Assembly (NCBI GenBank): GCA_021739695.1
Contig: JAIPBM010000011.1
Span: forward strand, 1 to 64,000
Source: Flavobacteriales bacterium
GTDB lineage: Bacteria > Bacteroidota > Bacteroidia > UBA10329
Length of the DNA: 64,000 nucleotides
Reading direction: 5' to 3'
Shown: positions 1 through 7,194 of the stretch, one piece after another
Layout: each line of letters begins with the position of its first letter
How positions within the stretch are numbered: position 1 is the first letter of the stretch
Notes under the pieces: model-generated
Seen by the model: the letters and a program-made list of their open reading frames with translations, nothing else
Database searches by the model: none
Told to the model about the DNA's origin: nothing
Program-made: the position numbers and the translations under genes

Positions 1-194
1 CCTGAACAAGGAAAAAAAGAAACCCGAGAAGAGAAGAACCGATGAAGGAATTTGAGCTAACCTCACCCTCAGTCCGCTCTACTTGGGAGATGGGTGACTA
101 GGTAGTTAGCCATTAGGCTATATCTGATGACGAGTAGGTCAAGAACTTTCGTGAACGAAGAGATTGCTTCGTCCAACGTTTACCGTTTCGGATT
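1..194. other. left-edge segment: possible gene tail and short repeat-like DNA
   Basis: No complete gene is visible here. Two plus-strand frames are open from the left edge and are rich in Lys, Arg and Glu. One stops at 43-45 and the other at 53-55. Either could be the basic C-terminal tail of a gene that begins outside the window, and I cannot choose between them. Around 150-176 an imperfect hairpin (acgaag/cttcgt arms around agattg) resembles the dispersed 'gagattgcttcgtc' type of intergenic repeat common in bacterial genomes. No promoter or terminator is clear. Confidence 0.3.
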
Positions 195-599
195 TTACTT
201 CTGCATGGCCGTTTTCCAATCTTCTGGAATGGCAACTGATGCATTTGTCTCATAATCGAAGGCTACAATGATGTTGGTGCCTTTTGCCGCAGGACGCTCG
301 CCTTTTTTGTCGGTTTTGGTGATGAGGCATTCGAGCACTACGCTCTTCCCTCCTATTTTAGCGGCACGCATGTAGACCTTTACCTTGTCGCCAAGGAACA
401 CTGGCTCCATATAATCGATGGAGACATGGGCGAGGATGAAGCCGATTTTTTTCCAATCTATTTCGGGTAGTACGGCATCTGTAAACGCCATTCTTCCCAA
501 CTCCATCCAACTCAGATACACTGCGTTGTTTACATGTCCGAGGGCATCGGTGTCTCTAAATCGTAGCTGCGCCTCTACCGTTGCTTGAAATTCTTCCAT
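195..599 (-). CDS. acyl-CoA thioesterase, hotdog-fold (4HBT/YbgC-FadM type)
   Basis: A 134-residue single-domain hotdog protein that probably hydrolyses acyl-CoA thioesters in the cytoplasm. The N-terminal block DTDALGHVNNAVYLSWME (about residues 16-33) is the 4HBT signature. Asp18 in DALGHVNN is in the usual catalytic position, followed by the long central helix. The length is normal for the family, and the ATG start gives residues MEEFQATVEA that lead straight into the first strand. The gene lies downstream of glyA on the same strand, separated by 165 bp that hold a hairpin-like repeat, so co-transcription is possible but not shown. Substrate chain length cannot be read from the sequence. 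Some relatives act on 4-hydroxybenzoyl-CoA. Confidence 0.88.
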   Translation of the reverse strand: MEEFQATVEAQLRFRDTDALGHVNNAVYLSWMELGRMAFTDAVLPEIDWKKIGFILAHVSIDYMEPVFLGDKVKVYMRAAKIGGKSVVLECLITKTDKKGERPAAKGTNIIVAFDYETNASVAIPEDWKTAMQK

Positions 600-670
600 T
601 TTGATCGTTCGTTCTGTCTGATTGCTGTTATTAAAATCCCCCGCCTCTATCGATCCGCAAGCTCCACTTT

Positions 671-703
671 AGAGCCACCCCCTTTTAAAGAGGGAAGGGC
701 TCT
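671..703. repeat. imperfect inverted repeat 3' of glyA
   Basis: Arms agagccacccccttt and aaagagggaagggctct form an imperfect hairpin with a very short loop between glyA and the thioesterase gene. There is no T-run on the minus strand after it, so it is not a typical rho-independent terminator. The CCCCC..TTTAAA..GGG composition resembles dispersed palindromic repeats of Bacteroidota intergenic regions. Confidence 0.4.
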
Positions 704-764
704 TCACGTTTTGAATACGTGCGGCCCGATCGTTGAACTTTCGGATTTATCTGGTTGATGGATT

Positions 765-2039
765 TTAATATGCGAATAGCGGTCGTCCGCTCATCATTTC
801 GTGTACTTCCTTTTTCACTTCGGCAATCACTGCTTCATTTTCTGAATTGGTGATCACGCGGTCCATCAGGTCAACAATGGTTTTCACTTCTTGTTCTTTA
901 AGACCACGAGTTGTGATAGCTGGTGTTCCAACTCGGATACCTGAACTGATCATTGGTGGCTGATCATCGAACGGAACCATGTTCTTATTGACGGTGATTT
1001 CGGCCTTGCCCAAAGCTGCATCGGCATCTTTTCCTGTGACGCCTTTAGAGCGTAGATCGATAAGCATGGAATGGTTGTCTGTGCCGCCAGAAATGATCTT
1101 GTAACCACGGTCCATAAATTCTGCGGCCATCGCTTTTGCGTTCTTCACCATTTGCACGCAGTATTCCAAGTATTCGTCTGAAAGAGCTTCTCCGAATGCC
1201 ACCGCTTTTGCAGCAATTACGTGCTCTAACGGACCACCTTGCATTCCTGGGAACACCGCACTATTAATGAGCATGCTCATTTTCTTGACGGTTCCTTTCT
1301 GTGTGGTCAAACCCCAAGGATTATCGAAATTCTTTCCGATCATGATCATACCTCCACGCGGACCACGAAGCGTTTTGTGCGTGGTAGTGGTAACGATGTG
1401 GCAATCTTCCATTGGATCAGTCAACAAACCTCTTGCAATCAATCCTGATGGATGCGAAATATCGGCCATAAGCAATGCTCCTACTTCATCGGCAATCTGA
1501 CGCATGCGCTTGTAATCCCAGTCGCGGCTGTAAGCAGATGCACCAGCGATGATCATTTTCGGCTTGCATTTTTTGGCCGTTACCTCCATGGCATCGTAAT
1601 CGACCGTTCCTGTTTCGCGACCAACACCATAGAAATTCGCTTTATAAAGAATGCCGCTATAGTTGACCGGTGAACCGTGGGTCAGGTGTCCGCCATGCGA
1701 AAGATCGAAGCCAAGAATATCATCTCCAGGCTTTAGACAGGCCAAGGCCACGGCCGAATTGGCAGATGCGCCAGAATGCGGCTGAACGTTCACGAACTCG
1801 CAATTGAAAAGTGTTTTAGCACGTTCTCTTGCAAAGTCTTCTACTTGATCTACAAACTCGCAACCTCCGTAATATCTAGCTCCCGGAAGTCCTTCTGCAT
1901 ACTTGTTGGTAAGCACAGAACCTTGCGCTTCCATCACTTGCGGACTGACAAAATTCTCTGAAGCGATCAGCTCCACTCCTTCCAATTGTCGGTGATTTTC
2001 CTTCTCGATGAGGTCAAATATTTCTTGGTCGCGTTGCAT
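765..2039 (-). CDS. glyA: serine hydroxymethyltransferase
   Basis: A cytosolic PLP enzyme that converts serine plus tetrahydrofolate to glycine plus 5,10-methylene-THF, the main source of one-carbon units. The 424-residue length is typical. Visible landmarks are ELIASENF near residue 23, the YYGGCEFVD active-site segment near 57, the SHGGHLTHG loop near 114, [10 protein letters not shown] near 193, and the PLP-binding lysine Lys222 in [14 protein letters not shown]. The DISHPSGL form of the usual D-AH-AGL motif is, as I recall, common in Bacteroidota. The ATG start lies at 2037-2039. Its upstream region runs into the repeat array at 2103-2432, so that array lies in the promoter or 5' leader region of this gene. 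Confidence 0.98.
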   Translation of the reverse strand: MQRDQEIFDLIEKENHRQLEGVELIASENFVSPQVMEAQGSVLTNKYAEGLPGARYYGGCEFVDQVEDFARERAKTLFNCEFVNVQPHSGASANSAVALACLKPGDDILGFDLSHGGHLTHGSPVNYSGILYKANFYGVGRETGTVDYDAMEVTAKKCKPKMIIAGASAYSRDWDYKRMRQIADEVGALLMADISHPSGLIARGLLTDPMEDCHIVTTTTHKTLRGPRGGMIMIGKNFDNPWGLTTQKGTVKKMSMLINSAVFPGMQGGPLEHVIAAKAVAFGEALSDEYLEYCVQMVKNAKAMAAEFMDRGYKIISGGTDNHSMLIDLRSKGVTGKDADAALGKAEITVNKNMVPFDDQPPMISSGIRVGTPAITTRGLKEQEVKTIVDLMDRVITNSENEAVIAEVKKEVHEMMSGRPLFAY

Positions 2040-2102
2040 AAAATGTTGGTTTTTCTGTATGACTTAGTGGGCAATCGTAAGCGTCAAATGTACCTAGCGA
2101 GG

Positions 2103-2432
2103 TAGAAATTCGAAGCACGAAATGAAGAAATTCGAAACGGGTTTTGAACATGCACTTCTTGAAATCCCAAATGAGAAAATTCGAATAATTGAAAGCCGAA
2201 ATTCGAAACCGAAATGTGTGAAGCACCAAATTCGAAATCAAGAAATTCGAAAAAGGGAAATTCGAAATTCGAAACGGTGATGTGTGAAGCACGAAATTCG
2301 AAATCAAGAAATTCGAAAAGGGAAATTCGAAACGGTGATGTGTGAAGCACCAAATTCGAAACAAGGAAACTCGAAACCGAAATGTGTGAAGCACGAAAGT
2401 CGAAGTGAAGACGAAAAGTTTAAATTCGAAAC
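2103..2432. repeat. degenerate tandem array of a gaagcacgaaattcgaa motif (left arm of cassette)
   Basis: About 330 bp built from irregular copies of a unit containing tgtgtgaagcac followed by several aaattcgaaa blocks. By eye I count 13 TTCGAA hexamers. Successive tgtgtgaagcac starts are at 2215, 2281, 2339 and 2383, giving spacings of 66, 58 and 44 bp that shrink towards the following gene. Segments 2286-2302 and 2177-2190 have perfect inverted matches of 17 and 14 nt at 2813-2829 and 2808-2821, on the other side of the four-helix-bundle gene. The array holds no plausible gene. It separates glyA from the plus-strand genes, so promoters for either side must lie in or next to it. Confidence 0.9.
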
Positions 2433-2789
2433 GTGACTGGCGAGAAGAAATACGATTTAGAAGACAGAACCCTAGAGTTTGCGAAACGAGTTAGGAGGTT
2501 TATTCGAGAATTGAAGATGGATGTTCCTAACCGCGAAGACGGGAAACAACTGGTCCGTTCATCGGGATCTATTGGCGCAAACTACCGAGAAGCTAATGAT
2601 GGATTGAGCAAGAAAGATTTTATCTATCGAATCAAGATCTGTCGGAAGGAAGCAAAAGAATCGTGTTACTGGCTCCATCTGCTTGACACGCTCGGAAATC
2701 AAATTATGGAAAATTCCAGAACTGAATTACTTCAAGAAGCGAATGAACTTATGCTGATTTTCGGTTCAATTCTGAGAAAGTCTGAATAG
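2433..2789 (+). CDS. four helix bundle protein (S23/IVP family, TIGR02436-like)
   Basis: A 118-residue small alpha-helical protein of the family encoded in intervening sequences of some 23S rRNA genes and related to the Avd accessory protein of diversity-generating retroelements. Recognition rests on YDLEDRTLEFAKRVRRF at the N-terminus and the central SSGSIGANYREA and YRIKICRKEAKESCYWL segments. The biochemical role of stand-alone members is unknown. GTG at 2433 is the likely start. The frame opens only at 2424 after a TAA, there is no ATG upstream, and the next Met falls inside helix 1. The start codon lies directly against the last repeat copy, so the leader is the repeat itself. The gene sits between inverted arrays (2103-2432 and 2790-2890), like an rRNA intervening sequence but outside rRNA. 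Confidence 0.85.
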   Translation: MTGEKKYDLEDRTLEFAKRVRRFIRELKMDVPNREDGKQLVRSSGSIGANYREANDGLSKKDFIYRIKICRKEAKESCYWLHLLDTLGNQIMENSRTELLQEANELMLIFGSILRKSE

Positions 2790-2890
2790 AACCGTGTTTC
2801 GAATTTTAATTATTCGAATTTCGTGCTTCTTCTATTGTTTCGAATTTCCATCTTAGGATTTCGTGCTTTATACTTCAAATGTCGTGCTTA
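2790..2890. repeat. inverted copies of the gaagcacgaaattcgaa motif (right arm of cassette)
   Basis: The segment after the four-helix-bundle stop carries three TTCGAA sites and three cgtgctt endings: ttcgaatttcgtgcttc at 2813-2829, then atttcgtgcttt, then atgtcgtgctta. These are reverse complements of the units in the left array. The last copy contains the ATG at 2879, so that ATG is probably repeat sequence and not the start of the next gene. Confidence 0.85.
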
Positions 2891-3838
2891 ATGAAAAACA
2901 GAATAACCGAACTCTTTCAAATTGAATATCCCATCATTCAGGCAGGCATGATCTGGTGCAGCGGCTGGCGATTGGCAAGTGCCGTGAGCAATGCTGGAGG
3001 CCTCGGAATCATTGGTGCAGGGTCCATGTATCCAGATGTGTTGCGGGAGCACATTCAAAAGTGCAAAGCCGCAACCGACAAACCGTTTGCTGTTAATATC
3101 CCGTTGCTTTATCCGGATATCGACAAACACATTCAGATCATTATTGAAGAGAAAGTTCCCATCGTTTTTTCATCCGCTGGAAGCGCTAAAAAATGGACGC
3201 CTTTGTTGAAAGAGCACGGAATAATCGTGGTACATGTAGTGGCCAGTTCTGCCTTGGCGAAGAAGGTGGAAGATGCTGGTTGCGATGCCGTGGTGGCAGA
3301 AGGATTTGAAGCAGGTGGGCACAATGGGCGAGAAGAAACAACCACAATGGTTCTGATTCCGCAAGCGGTGAATGCCGTAAAAATCCCAGTGATAGCTGCC
3401 GGTGGAATTGGCACTGGAAGAACCATGGCCGCGGCATTTGCTTTGGGGGCAGAAGGCGTGCAGATAGGAAGCCGATTTGTGGCTTCGCCCGAAAGTTCAG
3501 CACACGAATATTTCAAGCAAGCGATAATTGAAGCCAAAGAAGGCGACACCAAATTGAGCATGAAAAAATTGGTTCCTGTGCGTTTGCTGAGGAACAAGTT
3601 CTTTGAAGAAGTTCAAACGCTCGAAAACCGTGGTGCTGAAGGTGACGAACTATTGGAATTGCTTGGACGAGCGCGCGCCAAAAGAGGCATGTTTGAAGGC
3701 GATATGGAAGAAGGCGAATTGGAGATCGGGCAGATTTCAGGCTACATTGATGCCATGAAACCAGCTGGTGACATCGTGAAGGAAATTGTGGGAGAATTCA
3801 ACTACGCGTGCGAACAATTAGGAGGCCTTCGGCTTTAG
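2891..3838 (+). CDS. FMN-dependent oxidoreductase, nitronate monooxygenase/FabK-like
   Basis: A TIM-barrel flavoprotein of the nitronate monooxygenase / 2-nitropropane dioxygenase family. Motifs in order are the N-terminal YPIIQAGM and GGLGIIGAG (FMN phosphate side), AEGFEAGGHNG with the conserved His near residue 140, AAGGIGTGR, and GVQIGSRF. The GGH motif and the C-terminal GQISGYID..PAGDIV segment resemble FabK-type enoyl-ACP reductases as much as nitronate monooxygenases. Either fatty-acid synthesis or nitronate detoxification is therefore possible. I chose ATG 2891 (315 residues) because the in-frame ATG at 2879 belongs to the upstream repeat. The gene is followed after 60 bp, including a palindromic repeat, by an aldo/keto reductase. 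Confidence 0.85.
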   Translation: MKNRITELFQIEYPIIQAGMIWCSGWRLASAVSNAGGLGIIGAGSMYPDVLREHIQKCKAATDKPFAVNIPLLYPDIDKHIQIIIEEKVPIVFSSAGSAKKWTPLLKEHGIIVVHVVASSALAKKVEDAGCDAVVAEGFEAGGHNGREETTTMVLIPQAVNAVKIPVIAAGGIGTGRTMAAAFALGAEGVQIGSRFVASPESSAHEYFKQAIIEAKEGDTKLSMKKLVPVRLLRNKFFEEVQTLENRGAEGDELLELLGRARAKRGMFEGDMEEGELEIGQISGYIDAMKPAGDIVKEIVGEFNYACEQLGGLRL

Positions 3839-3861
3839 ATAGAGAATAGAAAAACCAGTAA

Positions 3862-3886
3862 TGGCGTATGACCATACGCCCCTACA
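3862..3886. repeat. partial copy of the GTAGGGGCGTA palindromic element
   Basis: Perfect 8-bp arms GGCGTATG (3863-3870) and CATACGCC (3873-3880) with a 2-nt loop are followed by cctaca. The string tacgcccctaca (3875-3886) is identical to the end of the 71-bp element at 17844-17914. This looks like a one-ended or eroded copy of the same family, placed between two plus-strand genes. Confidence 0.75.
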
Positions 3887-3898
3887 TAACGAGACAAA

Positions 3899-4852
3899 AT
3901 GAAACAACTGACATTCAGAAACGGAGACAAACTCGACATTCTCGGACTTGGAACTTGGAAATCTAAACCTGGTGAAGTTTACACAGCCATCCGCGAAGCG
4001 ATCAAAATCGGATACCGCCATTTCGATTGTGCCTTCATTTATATGAATGAAAAGGAGATCGGGCAGGCTTTTGCCGATGCGTTCAAAGATGGTGACGTGA
4101 AACGGGAGGATGTGTGGATCACTTCGAAGCTTTGGAACAACTCTCATGCTCAAGAAGATGTGATTCCGACCTTGAAGAACACGCTTACCGACCTTCAGCT
4201 CGATTACCTCGACCTATACTTGGTGCATTGGCCGCACGCGTTCAAGAAAGAATTTGTTGGAGCGAGTTCGCTAGAAGAAGTGCATGTGGCAGACACGCTT
4301 CCGCATATTGAAACATGGCGAGGAATGGAAGCGGCAGTAGCGCAAGGCTTGGCCAAACATATTGGCGTTTGCAATTTCAATAAGCACAAACTGAAAGCGC
4401 TTTCGGAGCAAGCAACCATAGTTCCTGAAATGAACCAAGTGGAATTGCACCCAATGCTTCATCAAACGAATCTGTTGGATTTCTGTAAGAAGAATGGAAC
4501 ACACGTTACGGCCTATTCCCCGCTTGGATCGCCTGATAGAAGTGCAGGAATGAAAGCGGCCGATGAACCGAACTTGTTTGAAATTCCTACAATCGTTGAA
4601 TTGGCTGAAAAGCACAATTGTTCTCCCGCTCAGATCATGATCGCATGGGCCATGGAACGCGGAACGGCCGTCATTCCAAAATCGGTGAATGCTGGAAGAT
4701 TGAAGCAGAATTTTGAATCTAAGGAAATCCAACTTTCAGCAGAAGACATGGCCAAAATGACTGCATTGGATAAAGGCTATCGCTTTGTGAAAGGACAGTT
4801 TTGGGCCTTTCCAACAAGTGGTTACACGGTAGAATGGCTTTGGGATAAATGA
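3899..4852 (+). CDS. aldo/keto reductase
   Basis: A 317-residue NADPH-dependent oxidoreductase of the AKR superfamily that reduces aldehydes or ketones to alcohols in the cytoplasm. The catalytic tetrad is visible: Asp43 and Tyr48 in HFDCAFIYMNE, Lys77 in ITSKLWN, and His110 in YLVHWP. The IPKSVN segment near residue 260 binds the adenosine 2'-phosphate of NADPH. The start GLGTWKS near residue 16 and the length fit the AKR1-like branch. It is preceded by an acaaa-rich leader after the palindromic repeat at 3862-3886. The natural substrate cannot be told. Confidence 0.93.
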   Translation: MKQLTFRNGDKLDILGLGTWKSKPGEVYTAIREAIKIGYRHFDCAFIYMNEKEIGQAFADAFKDGDVKREDVWITSKLWNNSHAQEDVIPTLKNTLTDLQLDYLDLYLVHWPHAFKKEFVGASSLEEVHVADTLPHIETWRGMEAAVAQGLAKHIGVCNFNKHKLKALSEQATIVPEMNQVELHPMLHQTNLLDFCKKNGTHVTAYSPLGSPDRSAGMKAADEPNLFEIPTIVELAEKHNCSPAQIMIAWAMERGTAVIPKSVNAGRLKQNFESKEIQLSAEDMAKMTALDKGYRFVKGQFWAFPTSGYTVEWLWDK

Positions 4853-4925
4853 GTCTTAAGACGTCAGATTTCAGATGGTAAAGTCTGTTGCCTGATATCT
4901 CTCATCTGATATCTAGTTAAAAACC
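4853..4925. repeat. repeat-rich intergenic spacer (cagatttcagatg / catctgatatct)
   Basis: Between the aldo/keto reductase and the next gene, agatttcagatg (near 4866) pairs with one mismatch with catctgatatct (near 4905), and ctgatatct occurs twice in direct orientation. The composition resembles low-complexity dispersed repeats of Bacteroidota intergenic DNA. It could form a weak hairpin after the reductase gene, but no clear T-run follows. Confidence 0.4.
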
Positions 4926-4951
4926 TTCGTTCGATTATGTTTCTTTGGGGC

Positions 4952-5473
4952 ATGAAAAATCTCGTCACCCTTTTTTCCTTTTTCGTTTTCTCTTCTTCCC
5001 TTTTCGCTCAAGGAAATATCATGCTGATGCCCTTTGAACCATTGATGAACGCCACTTGGAAGGCTGAAGGAAAATGGAGCGATGGAAAACCTTTCAAGCA
5101 GGAAATCGAATACAAATGGAGCGATGGTGAAGAAACTGTGGAAATGAAAACCATGAGTTATTTGGACTCGACTTTCAAAGAATTCGGTCACTTTTCAGAT
5201 GGTGTTCACACTTGGGACACGACTTCCAATTCCATCCAATTCCGTATTCAAGATGTGAACGGGAAGGTGATAGAAGGCTCTATTATGACCAAGCAGAAAA
5301 CAATCATGTACAATTATGCCATCGAATCTGAAAACGGCATGAAAACCTACATGACCGATGCGCTTATCTGGATCAAACCAGACAAGTACATGTACAAAGT
5401 GGGCACCATGAAGGATGATGAGTGGGAAGCTATTTATCTAGAAACGTACTTCTTTAAGAAATCAATCGATTAA
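4952..5473 (+). CDS. exported lipocalin-like (DUF1579-like) protein
   Basis: A 173-residue protein of unknown function. Starting at ATG 4952, it has a classic signal peptide (MKNLVTL, hydrophobic core, cleavage after SLFAQ near residue 20). The mature part alternates strands with WKAEGKWSDGKPF, YKWSDGEETVEMKTM and a final W-E-IYLETYF strand, as in lipocalin-like beta-barrels such as DUF1579. That family call is tentative. An in-frame ATG at 4937 would add MFLWG and weaken the signal peptide. The 3' end overlaps the convergent GIY-YIG gene by 4 bp. Confidence 0.65.
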   Translation: MKNLVTLFSFFVFSSSLFAQGNIMLMPFEPLMNATWKAEGKWSDGKPFKQEIEYKWSDGEETVEMKTMSYLDSTFKEFGHFSDGVHTWDTTSNSIQFRIQDVNGKVIEGSIMTKQKTIMYNYAIESENGMKTYMTDALIWIKPDKYMYKVGTMKDDEWEAIYLETYFFKKSID

Positions 5474-6324
5474 TCAGATTTTGATTCAAAATCCTTTAAA
5501 GAGGTACCGTCTTTCTGTTTCCACTCAGTGAGCCCATTTGCATTTCTTCCCAAAACGAGGCAGGCTGCTGCTGAAGGACTGCTGAACACATAATCCTCCT
5601 GTAGGAATAATCGTCCGTCTTTGTTTCCTACGGAGGAAGAATTTACAATTCGATTTCTCTGATCATCAATGCTTTTCGTGATTGAAGGAACAGTTGAATT
5701 GGCAATTTCAGAACCTTCGAATACCACAAATCCATCAGATGTTGGCTCTCCGCTTGCATTGGCCCCTCTGGGCGCCTTGATGTGAAACGCGCCTTTTGAT
5801 TTCTTCCCGACCGGGGTTTCTCTTTTGTCCTCGAAAACTTTATGACCTAGGGTGTTCACCAGGATTTTAACGTTACTAATGAACTCCTCCATCTCCGAAG
5901 TATCTGATTCTGATATAGATGATTGAGTTGGAATTGTATTGTTGTCAATTTGATATCGATTGACTTTCGTGGCTATTGTATGAAGTCGGTTTTCGAGATA
6001 CTTGACGTGCGCCTTGTTTAAATTTTCGTCCTTACTAACGAAGACGATTGCTTCATTCCAAAATTCTTTTTGAGTGAGGTGTTGTCCGAGGCGCTTTAAA
6101 ACAGTCTCGGCTTCTCCAATGTAAACCTTATCCAAACCGGATTCATCCTTGCCAAAAAGAAGATATATTCCGGTATTGAGAAGATCAGGACGGTCGGAAC
6201 ATTCTTTAATCTTAATACGAGGAATTTTGTAAGCTTTTCCTGTCCAGTTTGATAGTTCGCATGTCATCCGGCCATTCGGTTCTCCATCAATCAAGAATAG
6301 CTTTATCGTTTTTCCAAATCCCAT
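5470..6324 (-). CDS. GIY-YIG nuclease with C-terminal DUF4357-like domain
   Basis: A 284-residue protein with a GIY-YIG nuclease core at about residues 48-125. GIY is at 52-54, YIG at 68-70, the conserved Arg at 78 in VLKRLGQH, and the metal-binding Glu at 111 in KYLENRLH, so the active site looks intact. The C-terminal segment VFSSPSAAACLVLGRNANG through WKQKDGTSL matches the DUF4357 pattern. Family knowledge: GIY-YIG enzymes include homing nucleases, UvrC and a few type II restriction enzymes. The DUF4357-linked members have no settled role that I know of. It lies 27 bp downstream of exonuclease III on the same strand, and a C5 DNA methyltransferase is divergent just beyond. Confidence 0.85.
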   Translation of the reverse strand: MGFGKTIKLFLIDGEPNGRMTCELSNWTGKAYKIPRIKIKECSDRPDLLNTGIYLLFGKDESGLDKVYIGEAETVLKRLGQHLTQKEFWNEAIVFVSKDENLNKAHVKYLENRLHTIATKVNRYQIDNNTIPTQSSISESDTSEMEEFISNVKILVNTLGHKVFEDKRETPVGKKSKGAFHIKAPRGANASGEPTSDGFVVFEGSEIANSTVPSITKSIDDQRNRIVNSSSVGNKDGRLFLQEDYVFSSPSAAACLVLGRNANGLTEWKQKDGTSLKDFESKSD

Positions 6325-6351
6325 TTCGTTTGAATAATTGTTGGGTTAAAA

Positions 6352-7110
6352 CTAAGAGATCACAATCCCAACCGGACAATGATCCGATCCTTCCACTTCG
6401 TTCAGAATGAAAGCATCTTTTACTCGCGGAGCAAAGCTTTTGGAGACCAAAAAATAATCGATCCTCCAGCCCACGTTATTCTTTCTTGCTCCAGCGCGAT
6501 AGCTCCACCAGCTGTATTTCTCGGTTTCGGGATTGAGGTGTCGGAATGTGTCAACCAATCCTGAATTGATGTAATTGTCGATGCCATCGATCTCTTCCTG
6601 CATGTATCCAGCGCTCTTGTTGTAATTGGCCTTGTCGTTTTTCAGGTCGATGCCGCGATGTGCCACATTCAGATCACCACAGAAAACCACTGGCTTTTTC
6701 TCTTCCAGTCCTTTTATATAGGAAAGAAGCGCTGCATCCCACGTTTGACGATAAGGCAAACGCGCCAATTCGCTTCCCGAATTCGGCACATATACATTGA
6801 GAAAATAGAATTCTTCGAACTCGCAGGTAATGGCGCGACCTTGATCATCGTGTTCTGGAATACCGATTCCGTATGCCACGCTCAACGGCTCTTTTTTGGT
6901 GATGACAGCCGTACCTGAATAACCCAATTTCTGAGCAGAAAAGGCATATATATGATAATCCAAACCGAAGAGCACTTCGCGCACTTGCGCTTCTGTCGAT
7001 TTGATTTCTTGGAATCCCATGATGTCGGGATTCATTTCCTGAATGCTTTCCAGCAGGCCTTTTTTAGCCGCTGCGCGAATTCCGTTTACGTTGAAAGAGA
7101 TGAGTTTCAT
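6352..7110 (-). CDS. xth: exodeoxyribonuclease III
   Basis: A 252-residue exonuclease III / AP endonuclease of base-excision repair, acting on abasic sites and 3' blocks. Motifs are MKLISFNVNGIRAA at the start, GFQEIKST with the metal-binding Glu near residue 34, the Tyr-containing central region, FCGDLNVAH near 147, and the terminal GSDHCPVGI with the catalytic Asp-His. ATG at 7110 gives the conserved MKLISFNV start. An upstream TTG would add three residues. It is followed by the GIY-YIG nuclease in a likely two-gene operon and is divergent from the DNA methyltransferase across 84 bp. Confidence 0.95.
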   Translation of the reverse strand: MKLISFNVNGIRAAAKKGLLESIQEMNPDIMGFQEIKSTEAQVREVLFGLDYHIYAFSAQKLGYSGTAVITKKEPLSVAYGIGIPEHDDQGRAITCEFEEFYFLNVYVPNSGSELARLPYRQTWDAALLSYIKGLEEKKPVVFCGDLNVAHRGIDLKNDKANYNKSAGYMQEEIDGIDNYINSGLVDTFRHLNPETEKYSWWSYRAGARKNNVGWRIDYFLVSKSFAPRVKDAFILNEVEGSDHCPVGIVIS

Positions 7111-7194
7111 AAATGACAATTTGCCGCAAGATGCTAAATCATGTGCAAGTTTTAGGCTTGATCAACTCAATTTTAATCCTGATCTTGGGCGCCC

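Noticed and set aside
671-703. glyA terminator
   Set aside because: The hairpin is imperfect and no T-run follows on the minus strand. It is better described as a dispersed repeat.
2014-2394. Minus-strand reading frame through the repeat array (periodic FRFRIS/FLISN peptide)
   Set aside because: It is an open frame produced by the repeat unit itself, it overlaps the glyA start, and its peptide only mirrors the DNA period.
2103-2432. Possible CRISPR array
   Set aside because: Unit lengths vary (66, 58, 44 bp), the stretches between units are themselves repeats, and no cas genes are present.
2433-2789. Accessory protein (Avd) of a diversity-generating retroelement
   Set aside because: No reverse transcriptase and no template/variable repeat pair is in the window. 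The four-helix-bundle protein alone does not make a DGR.
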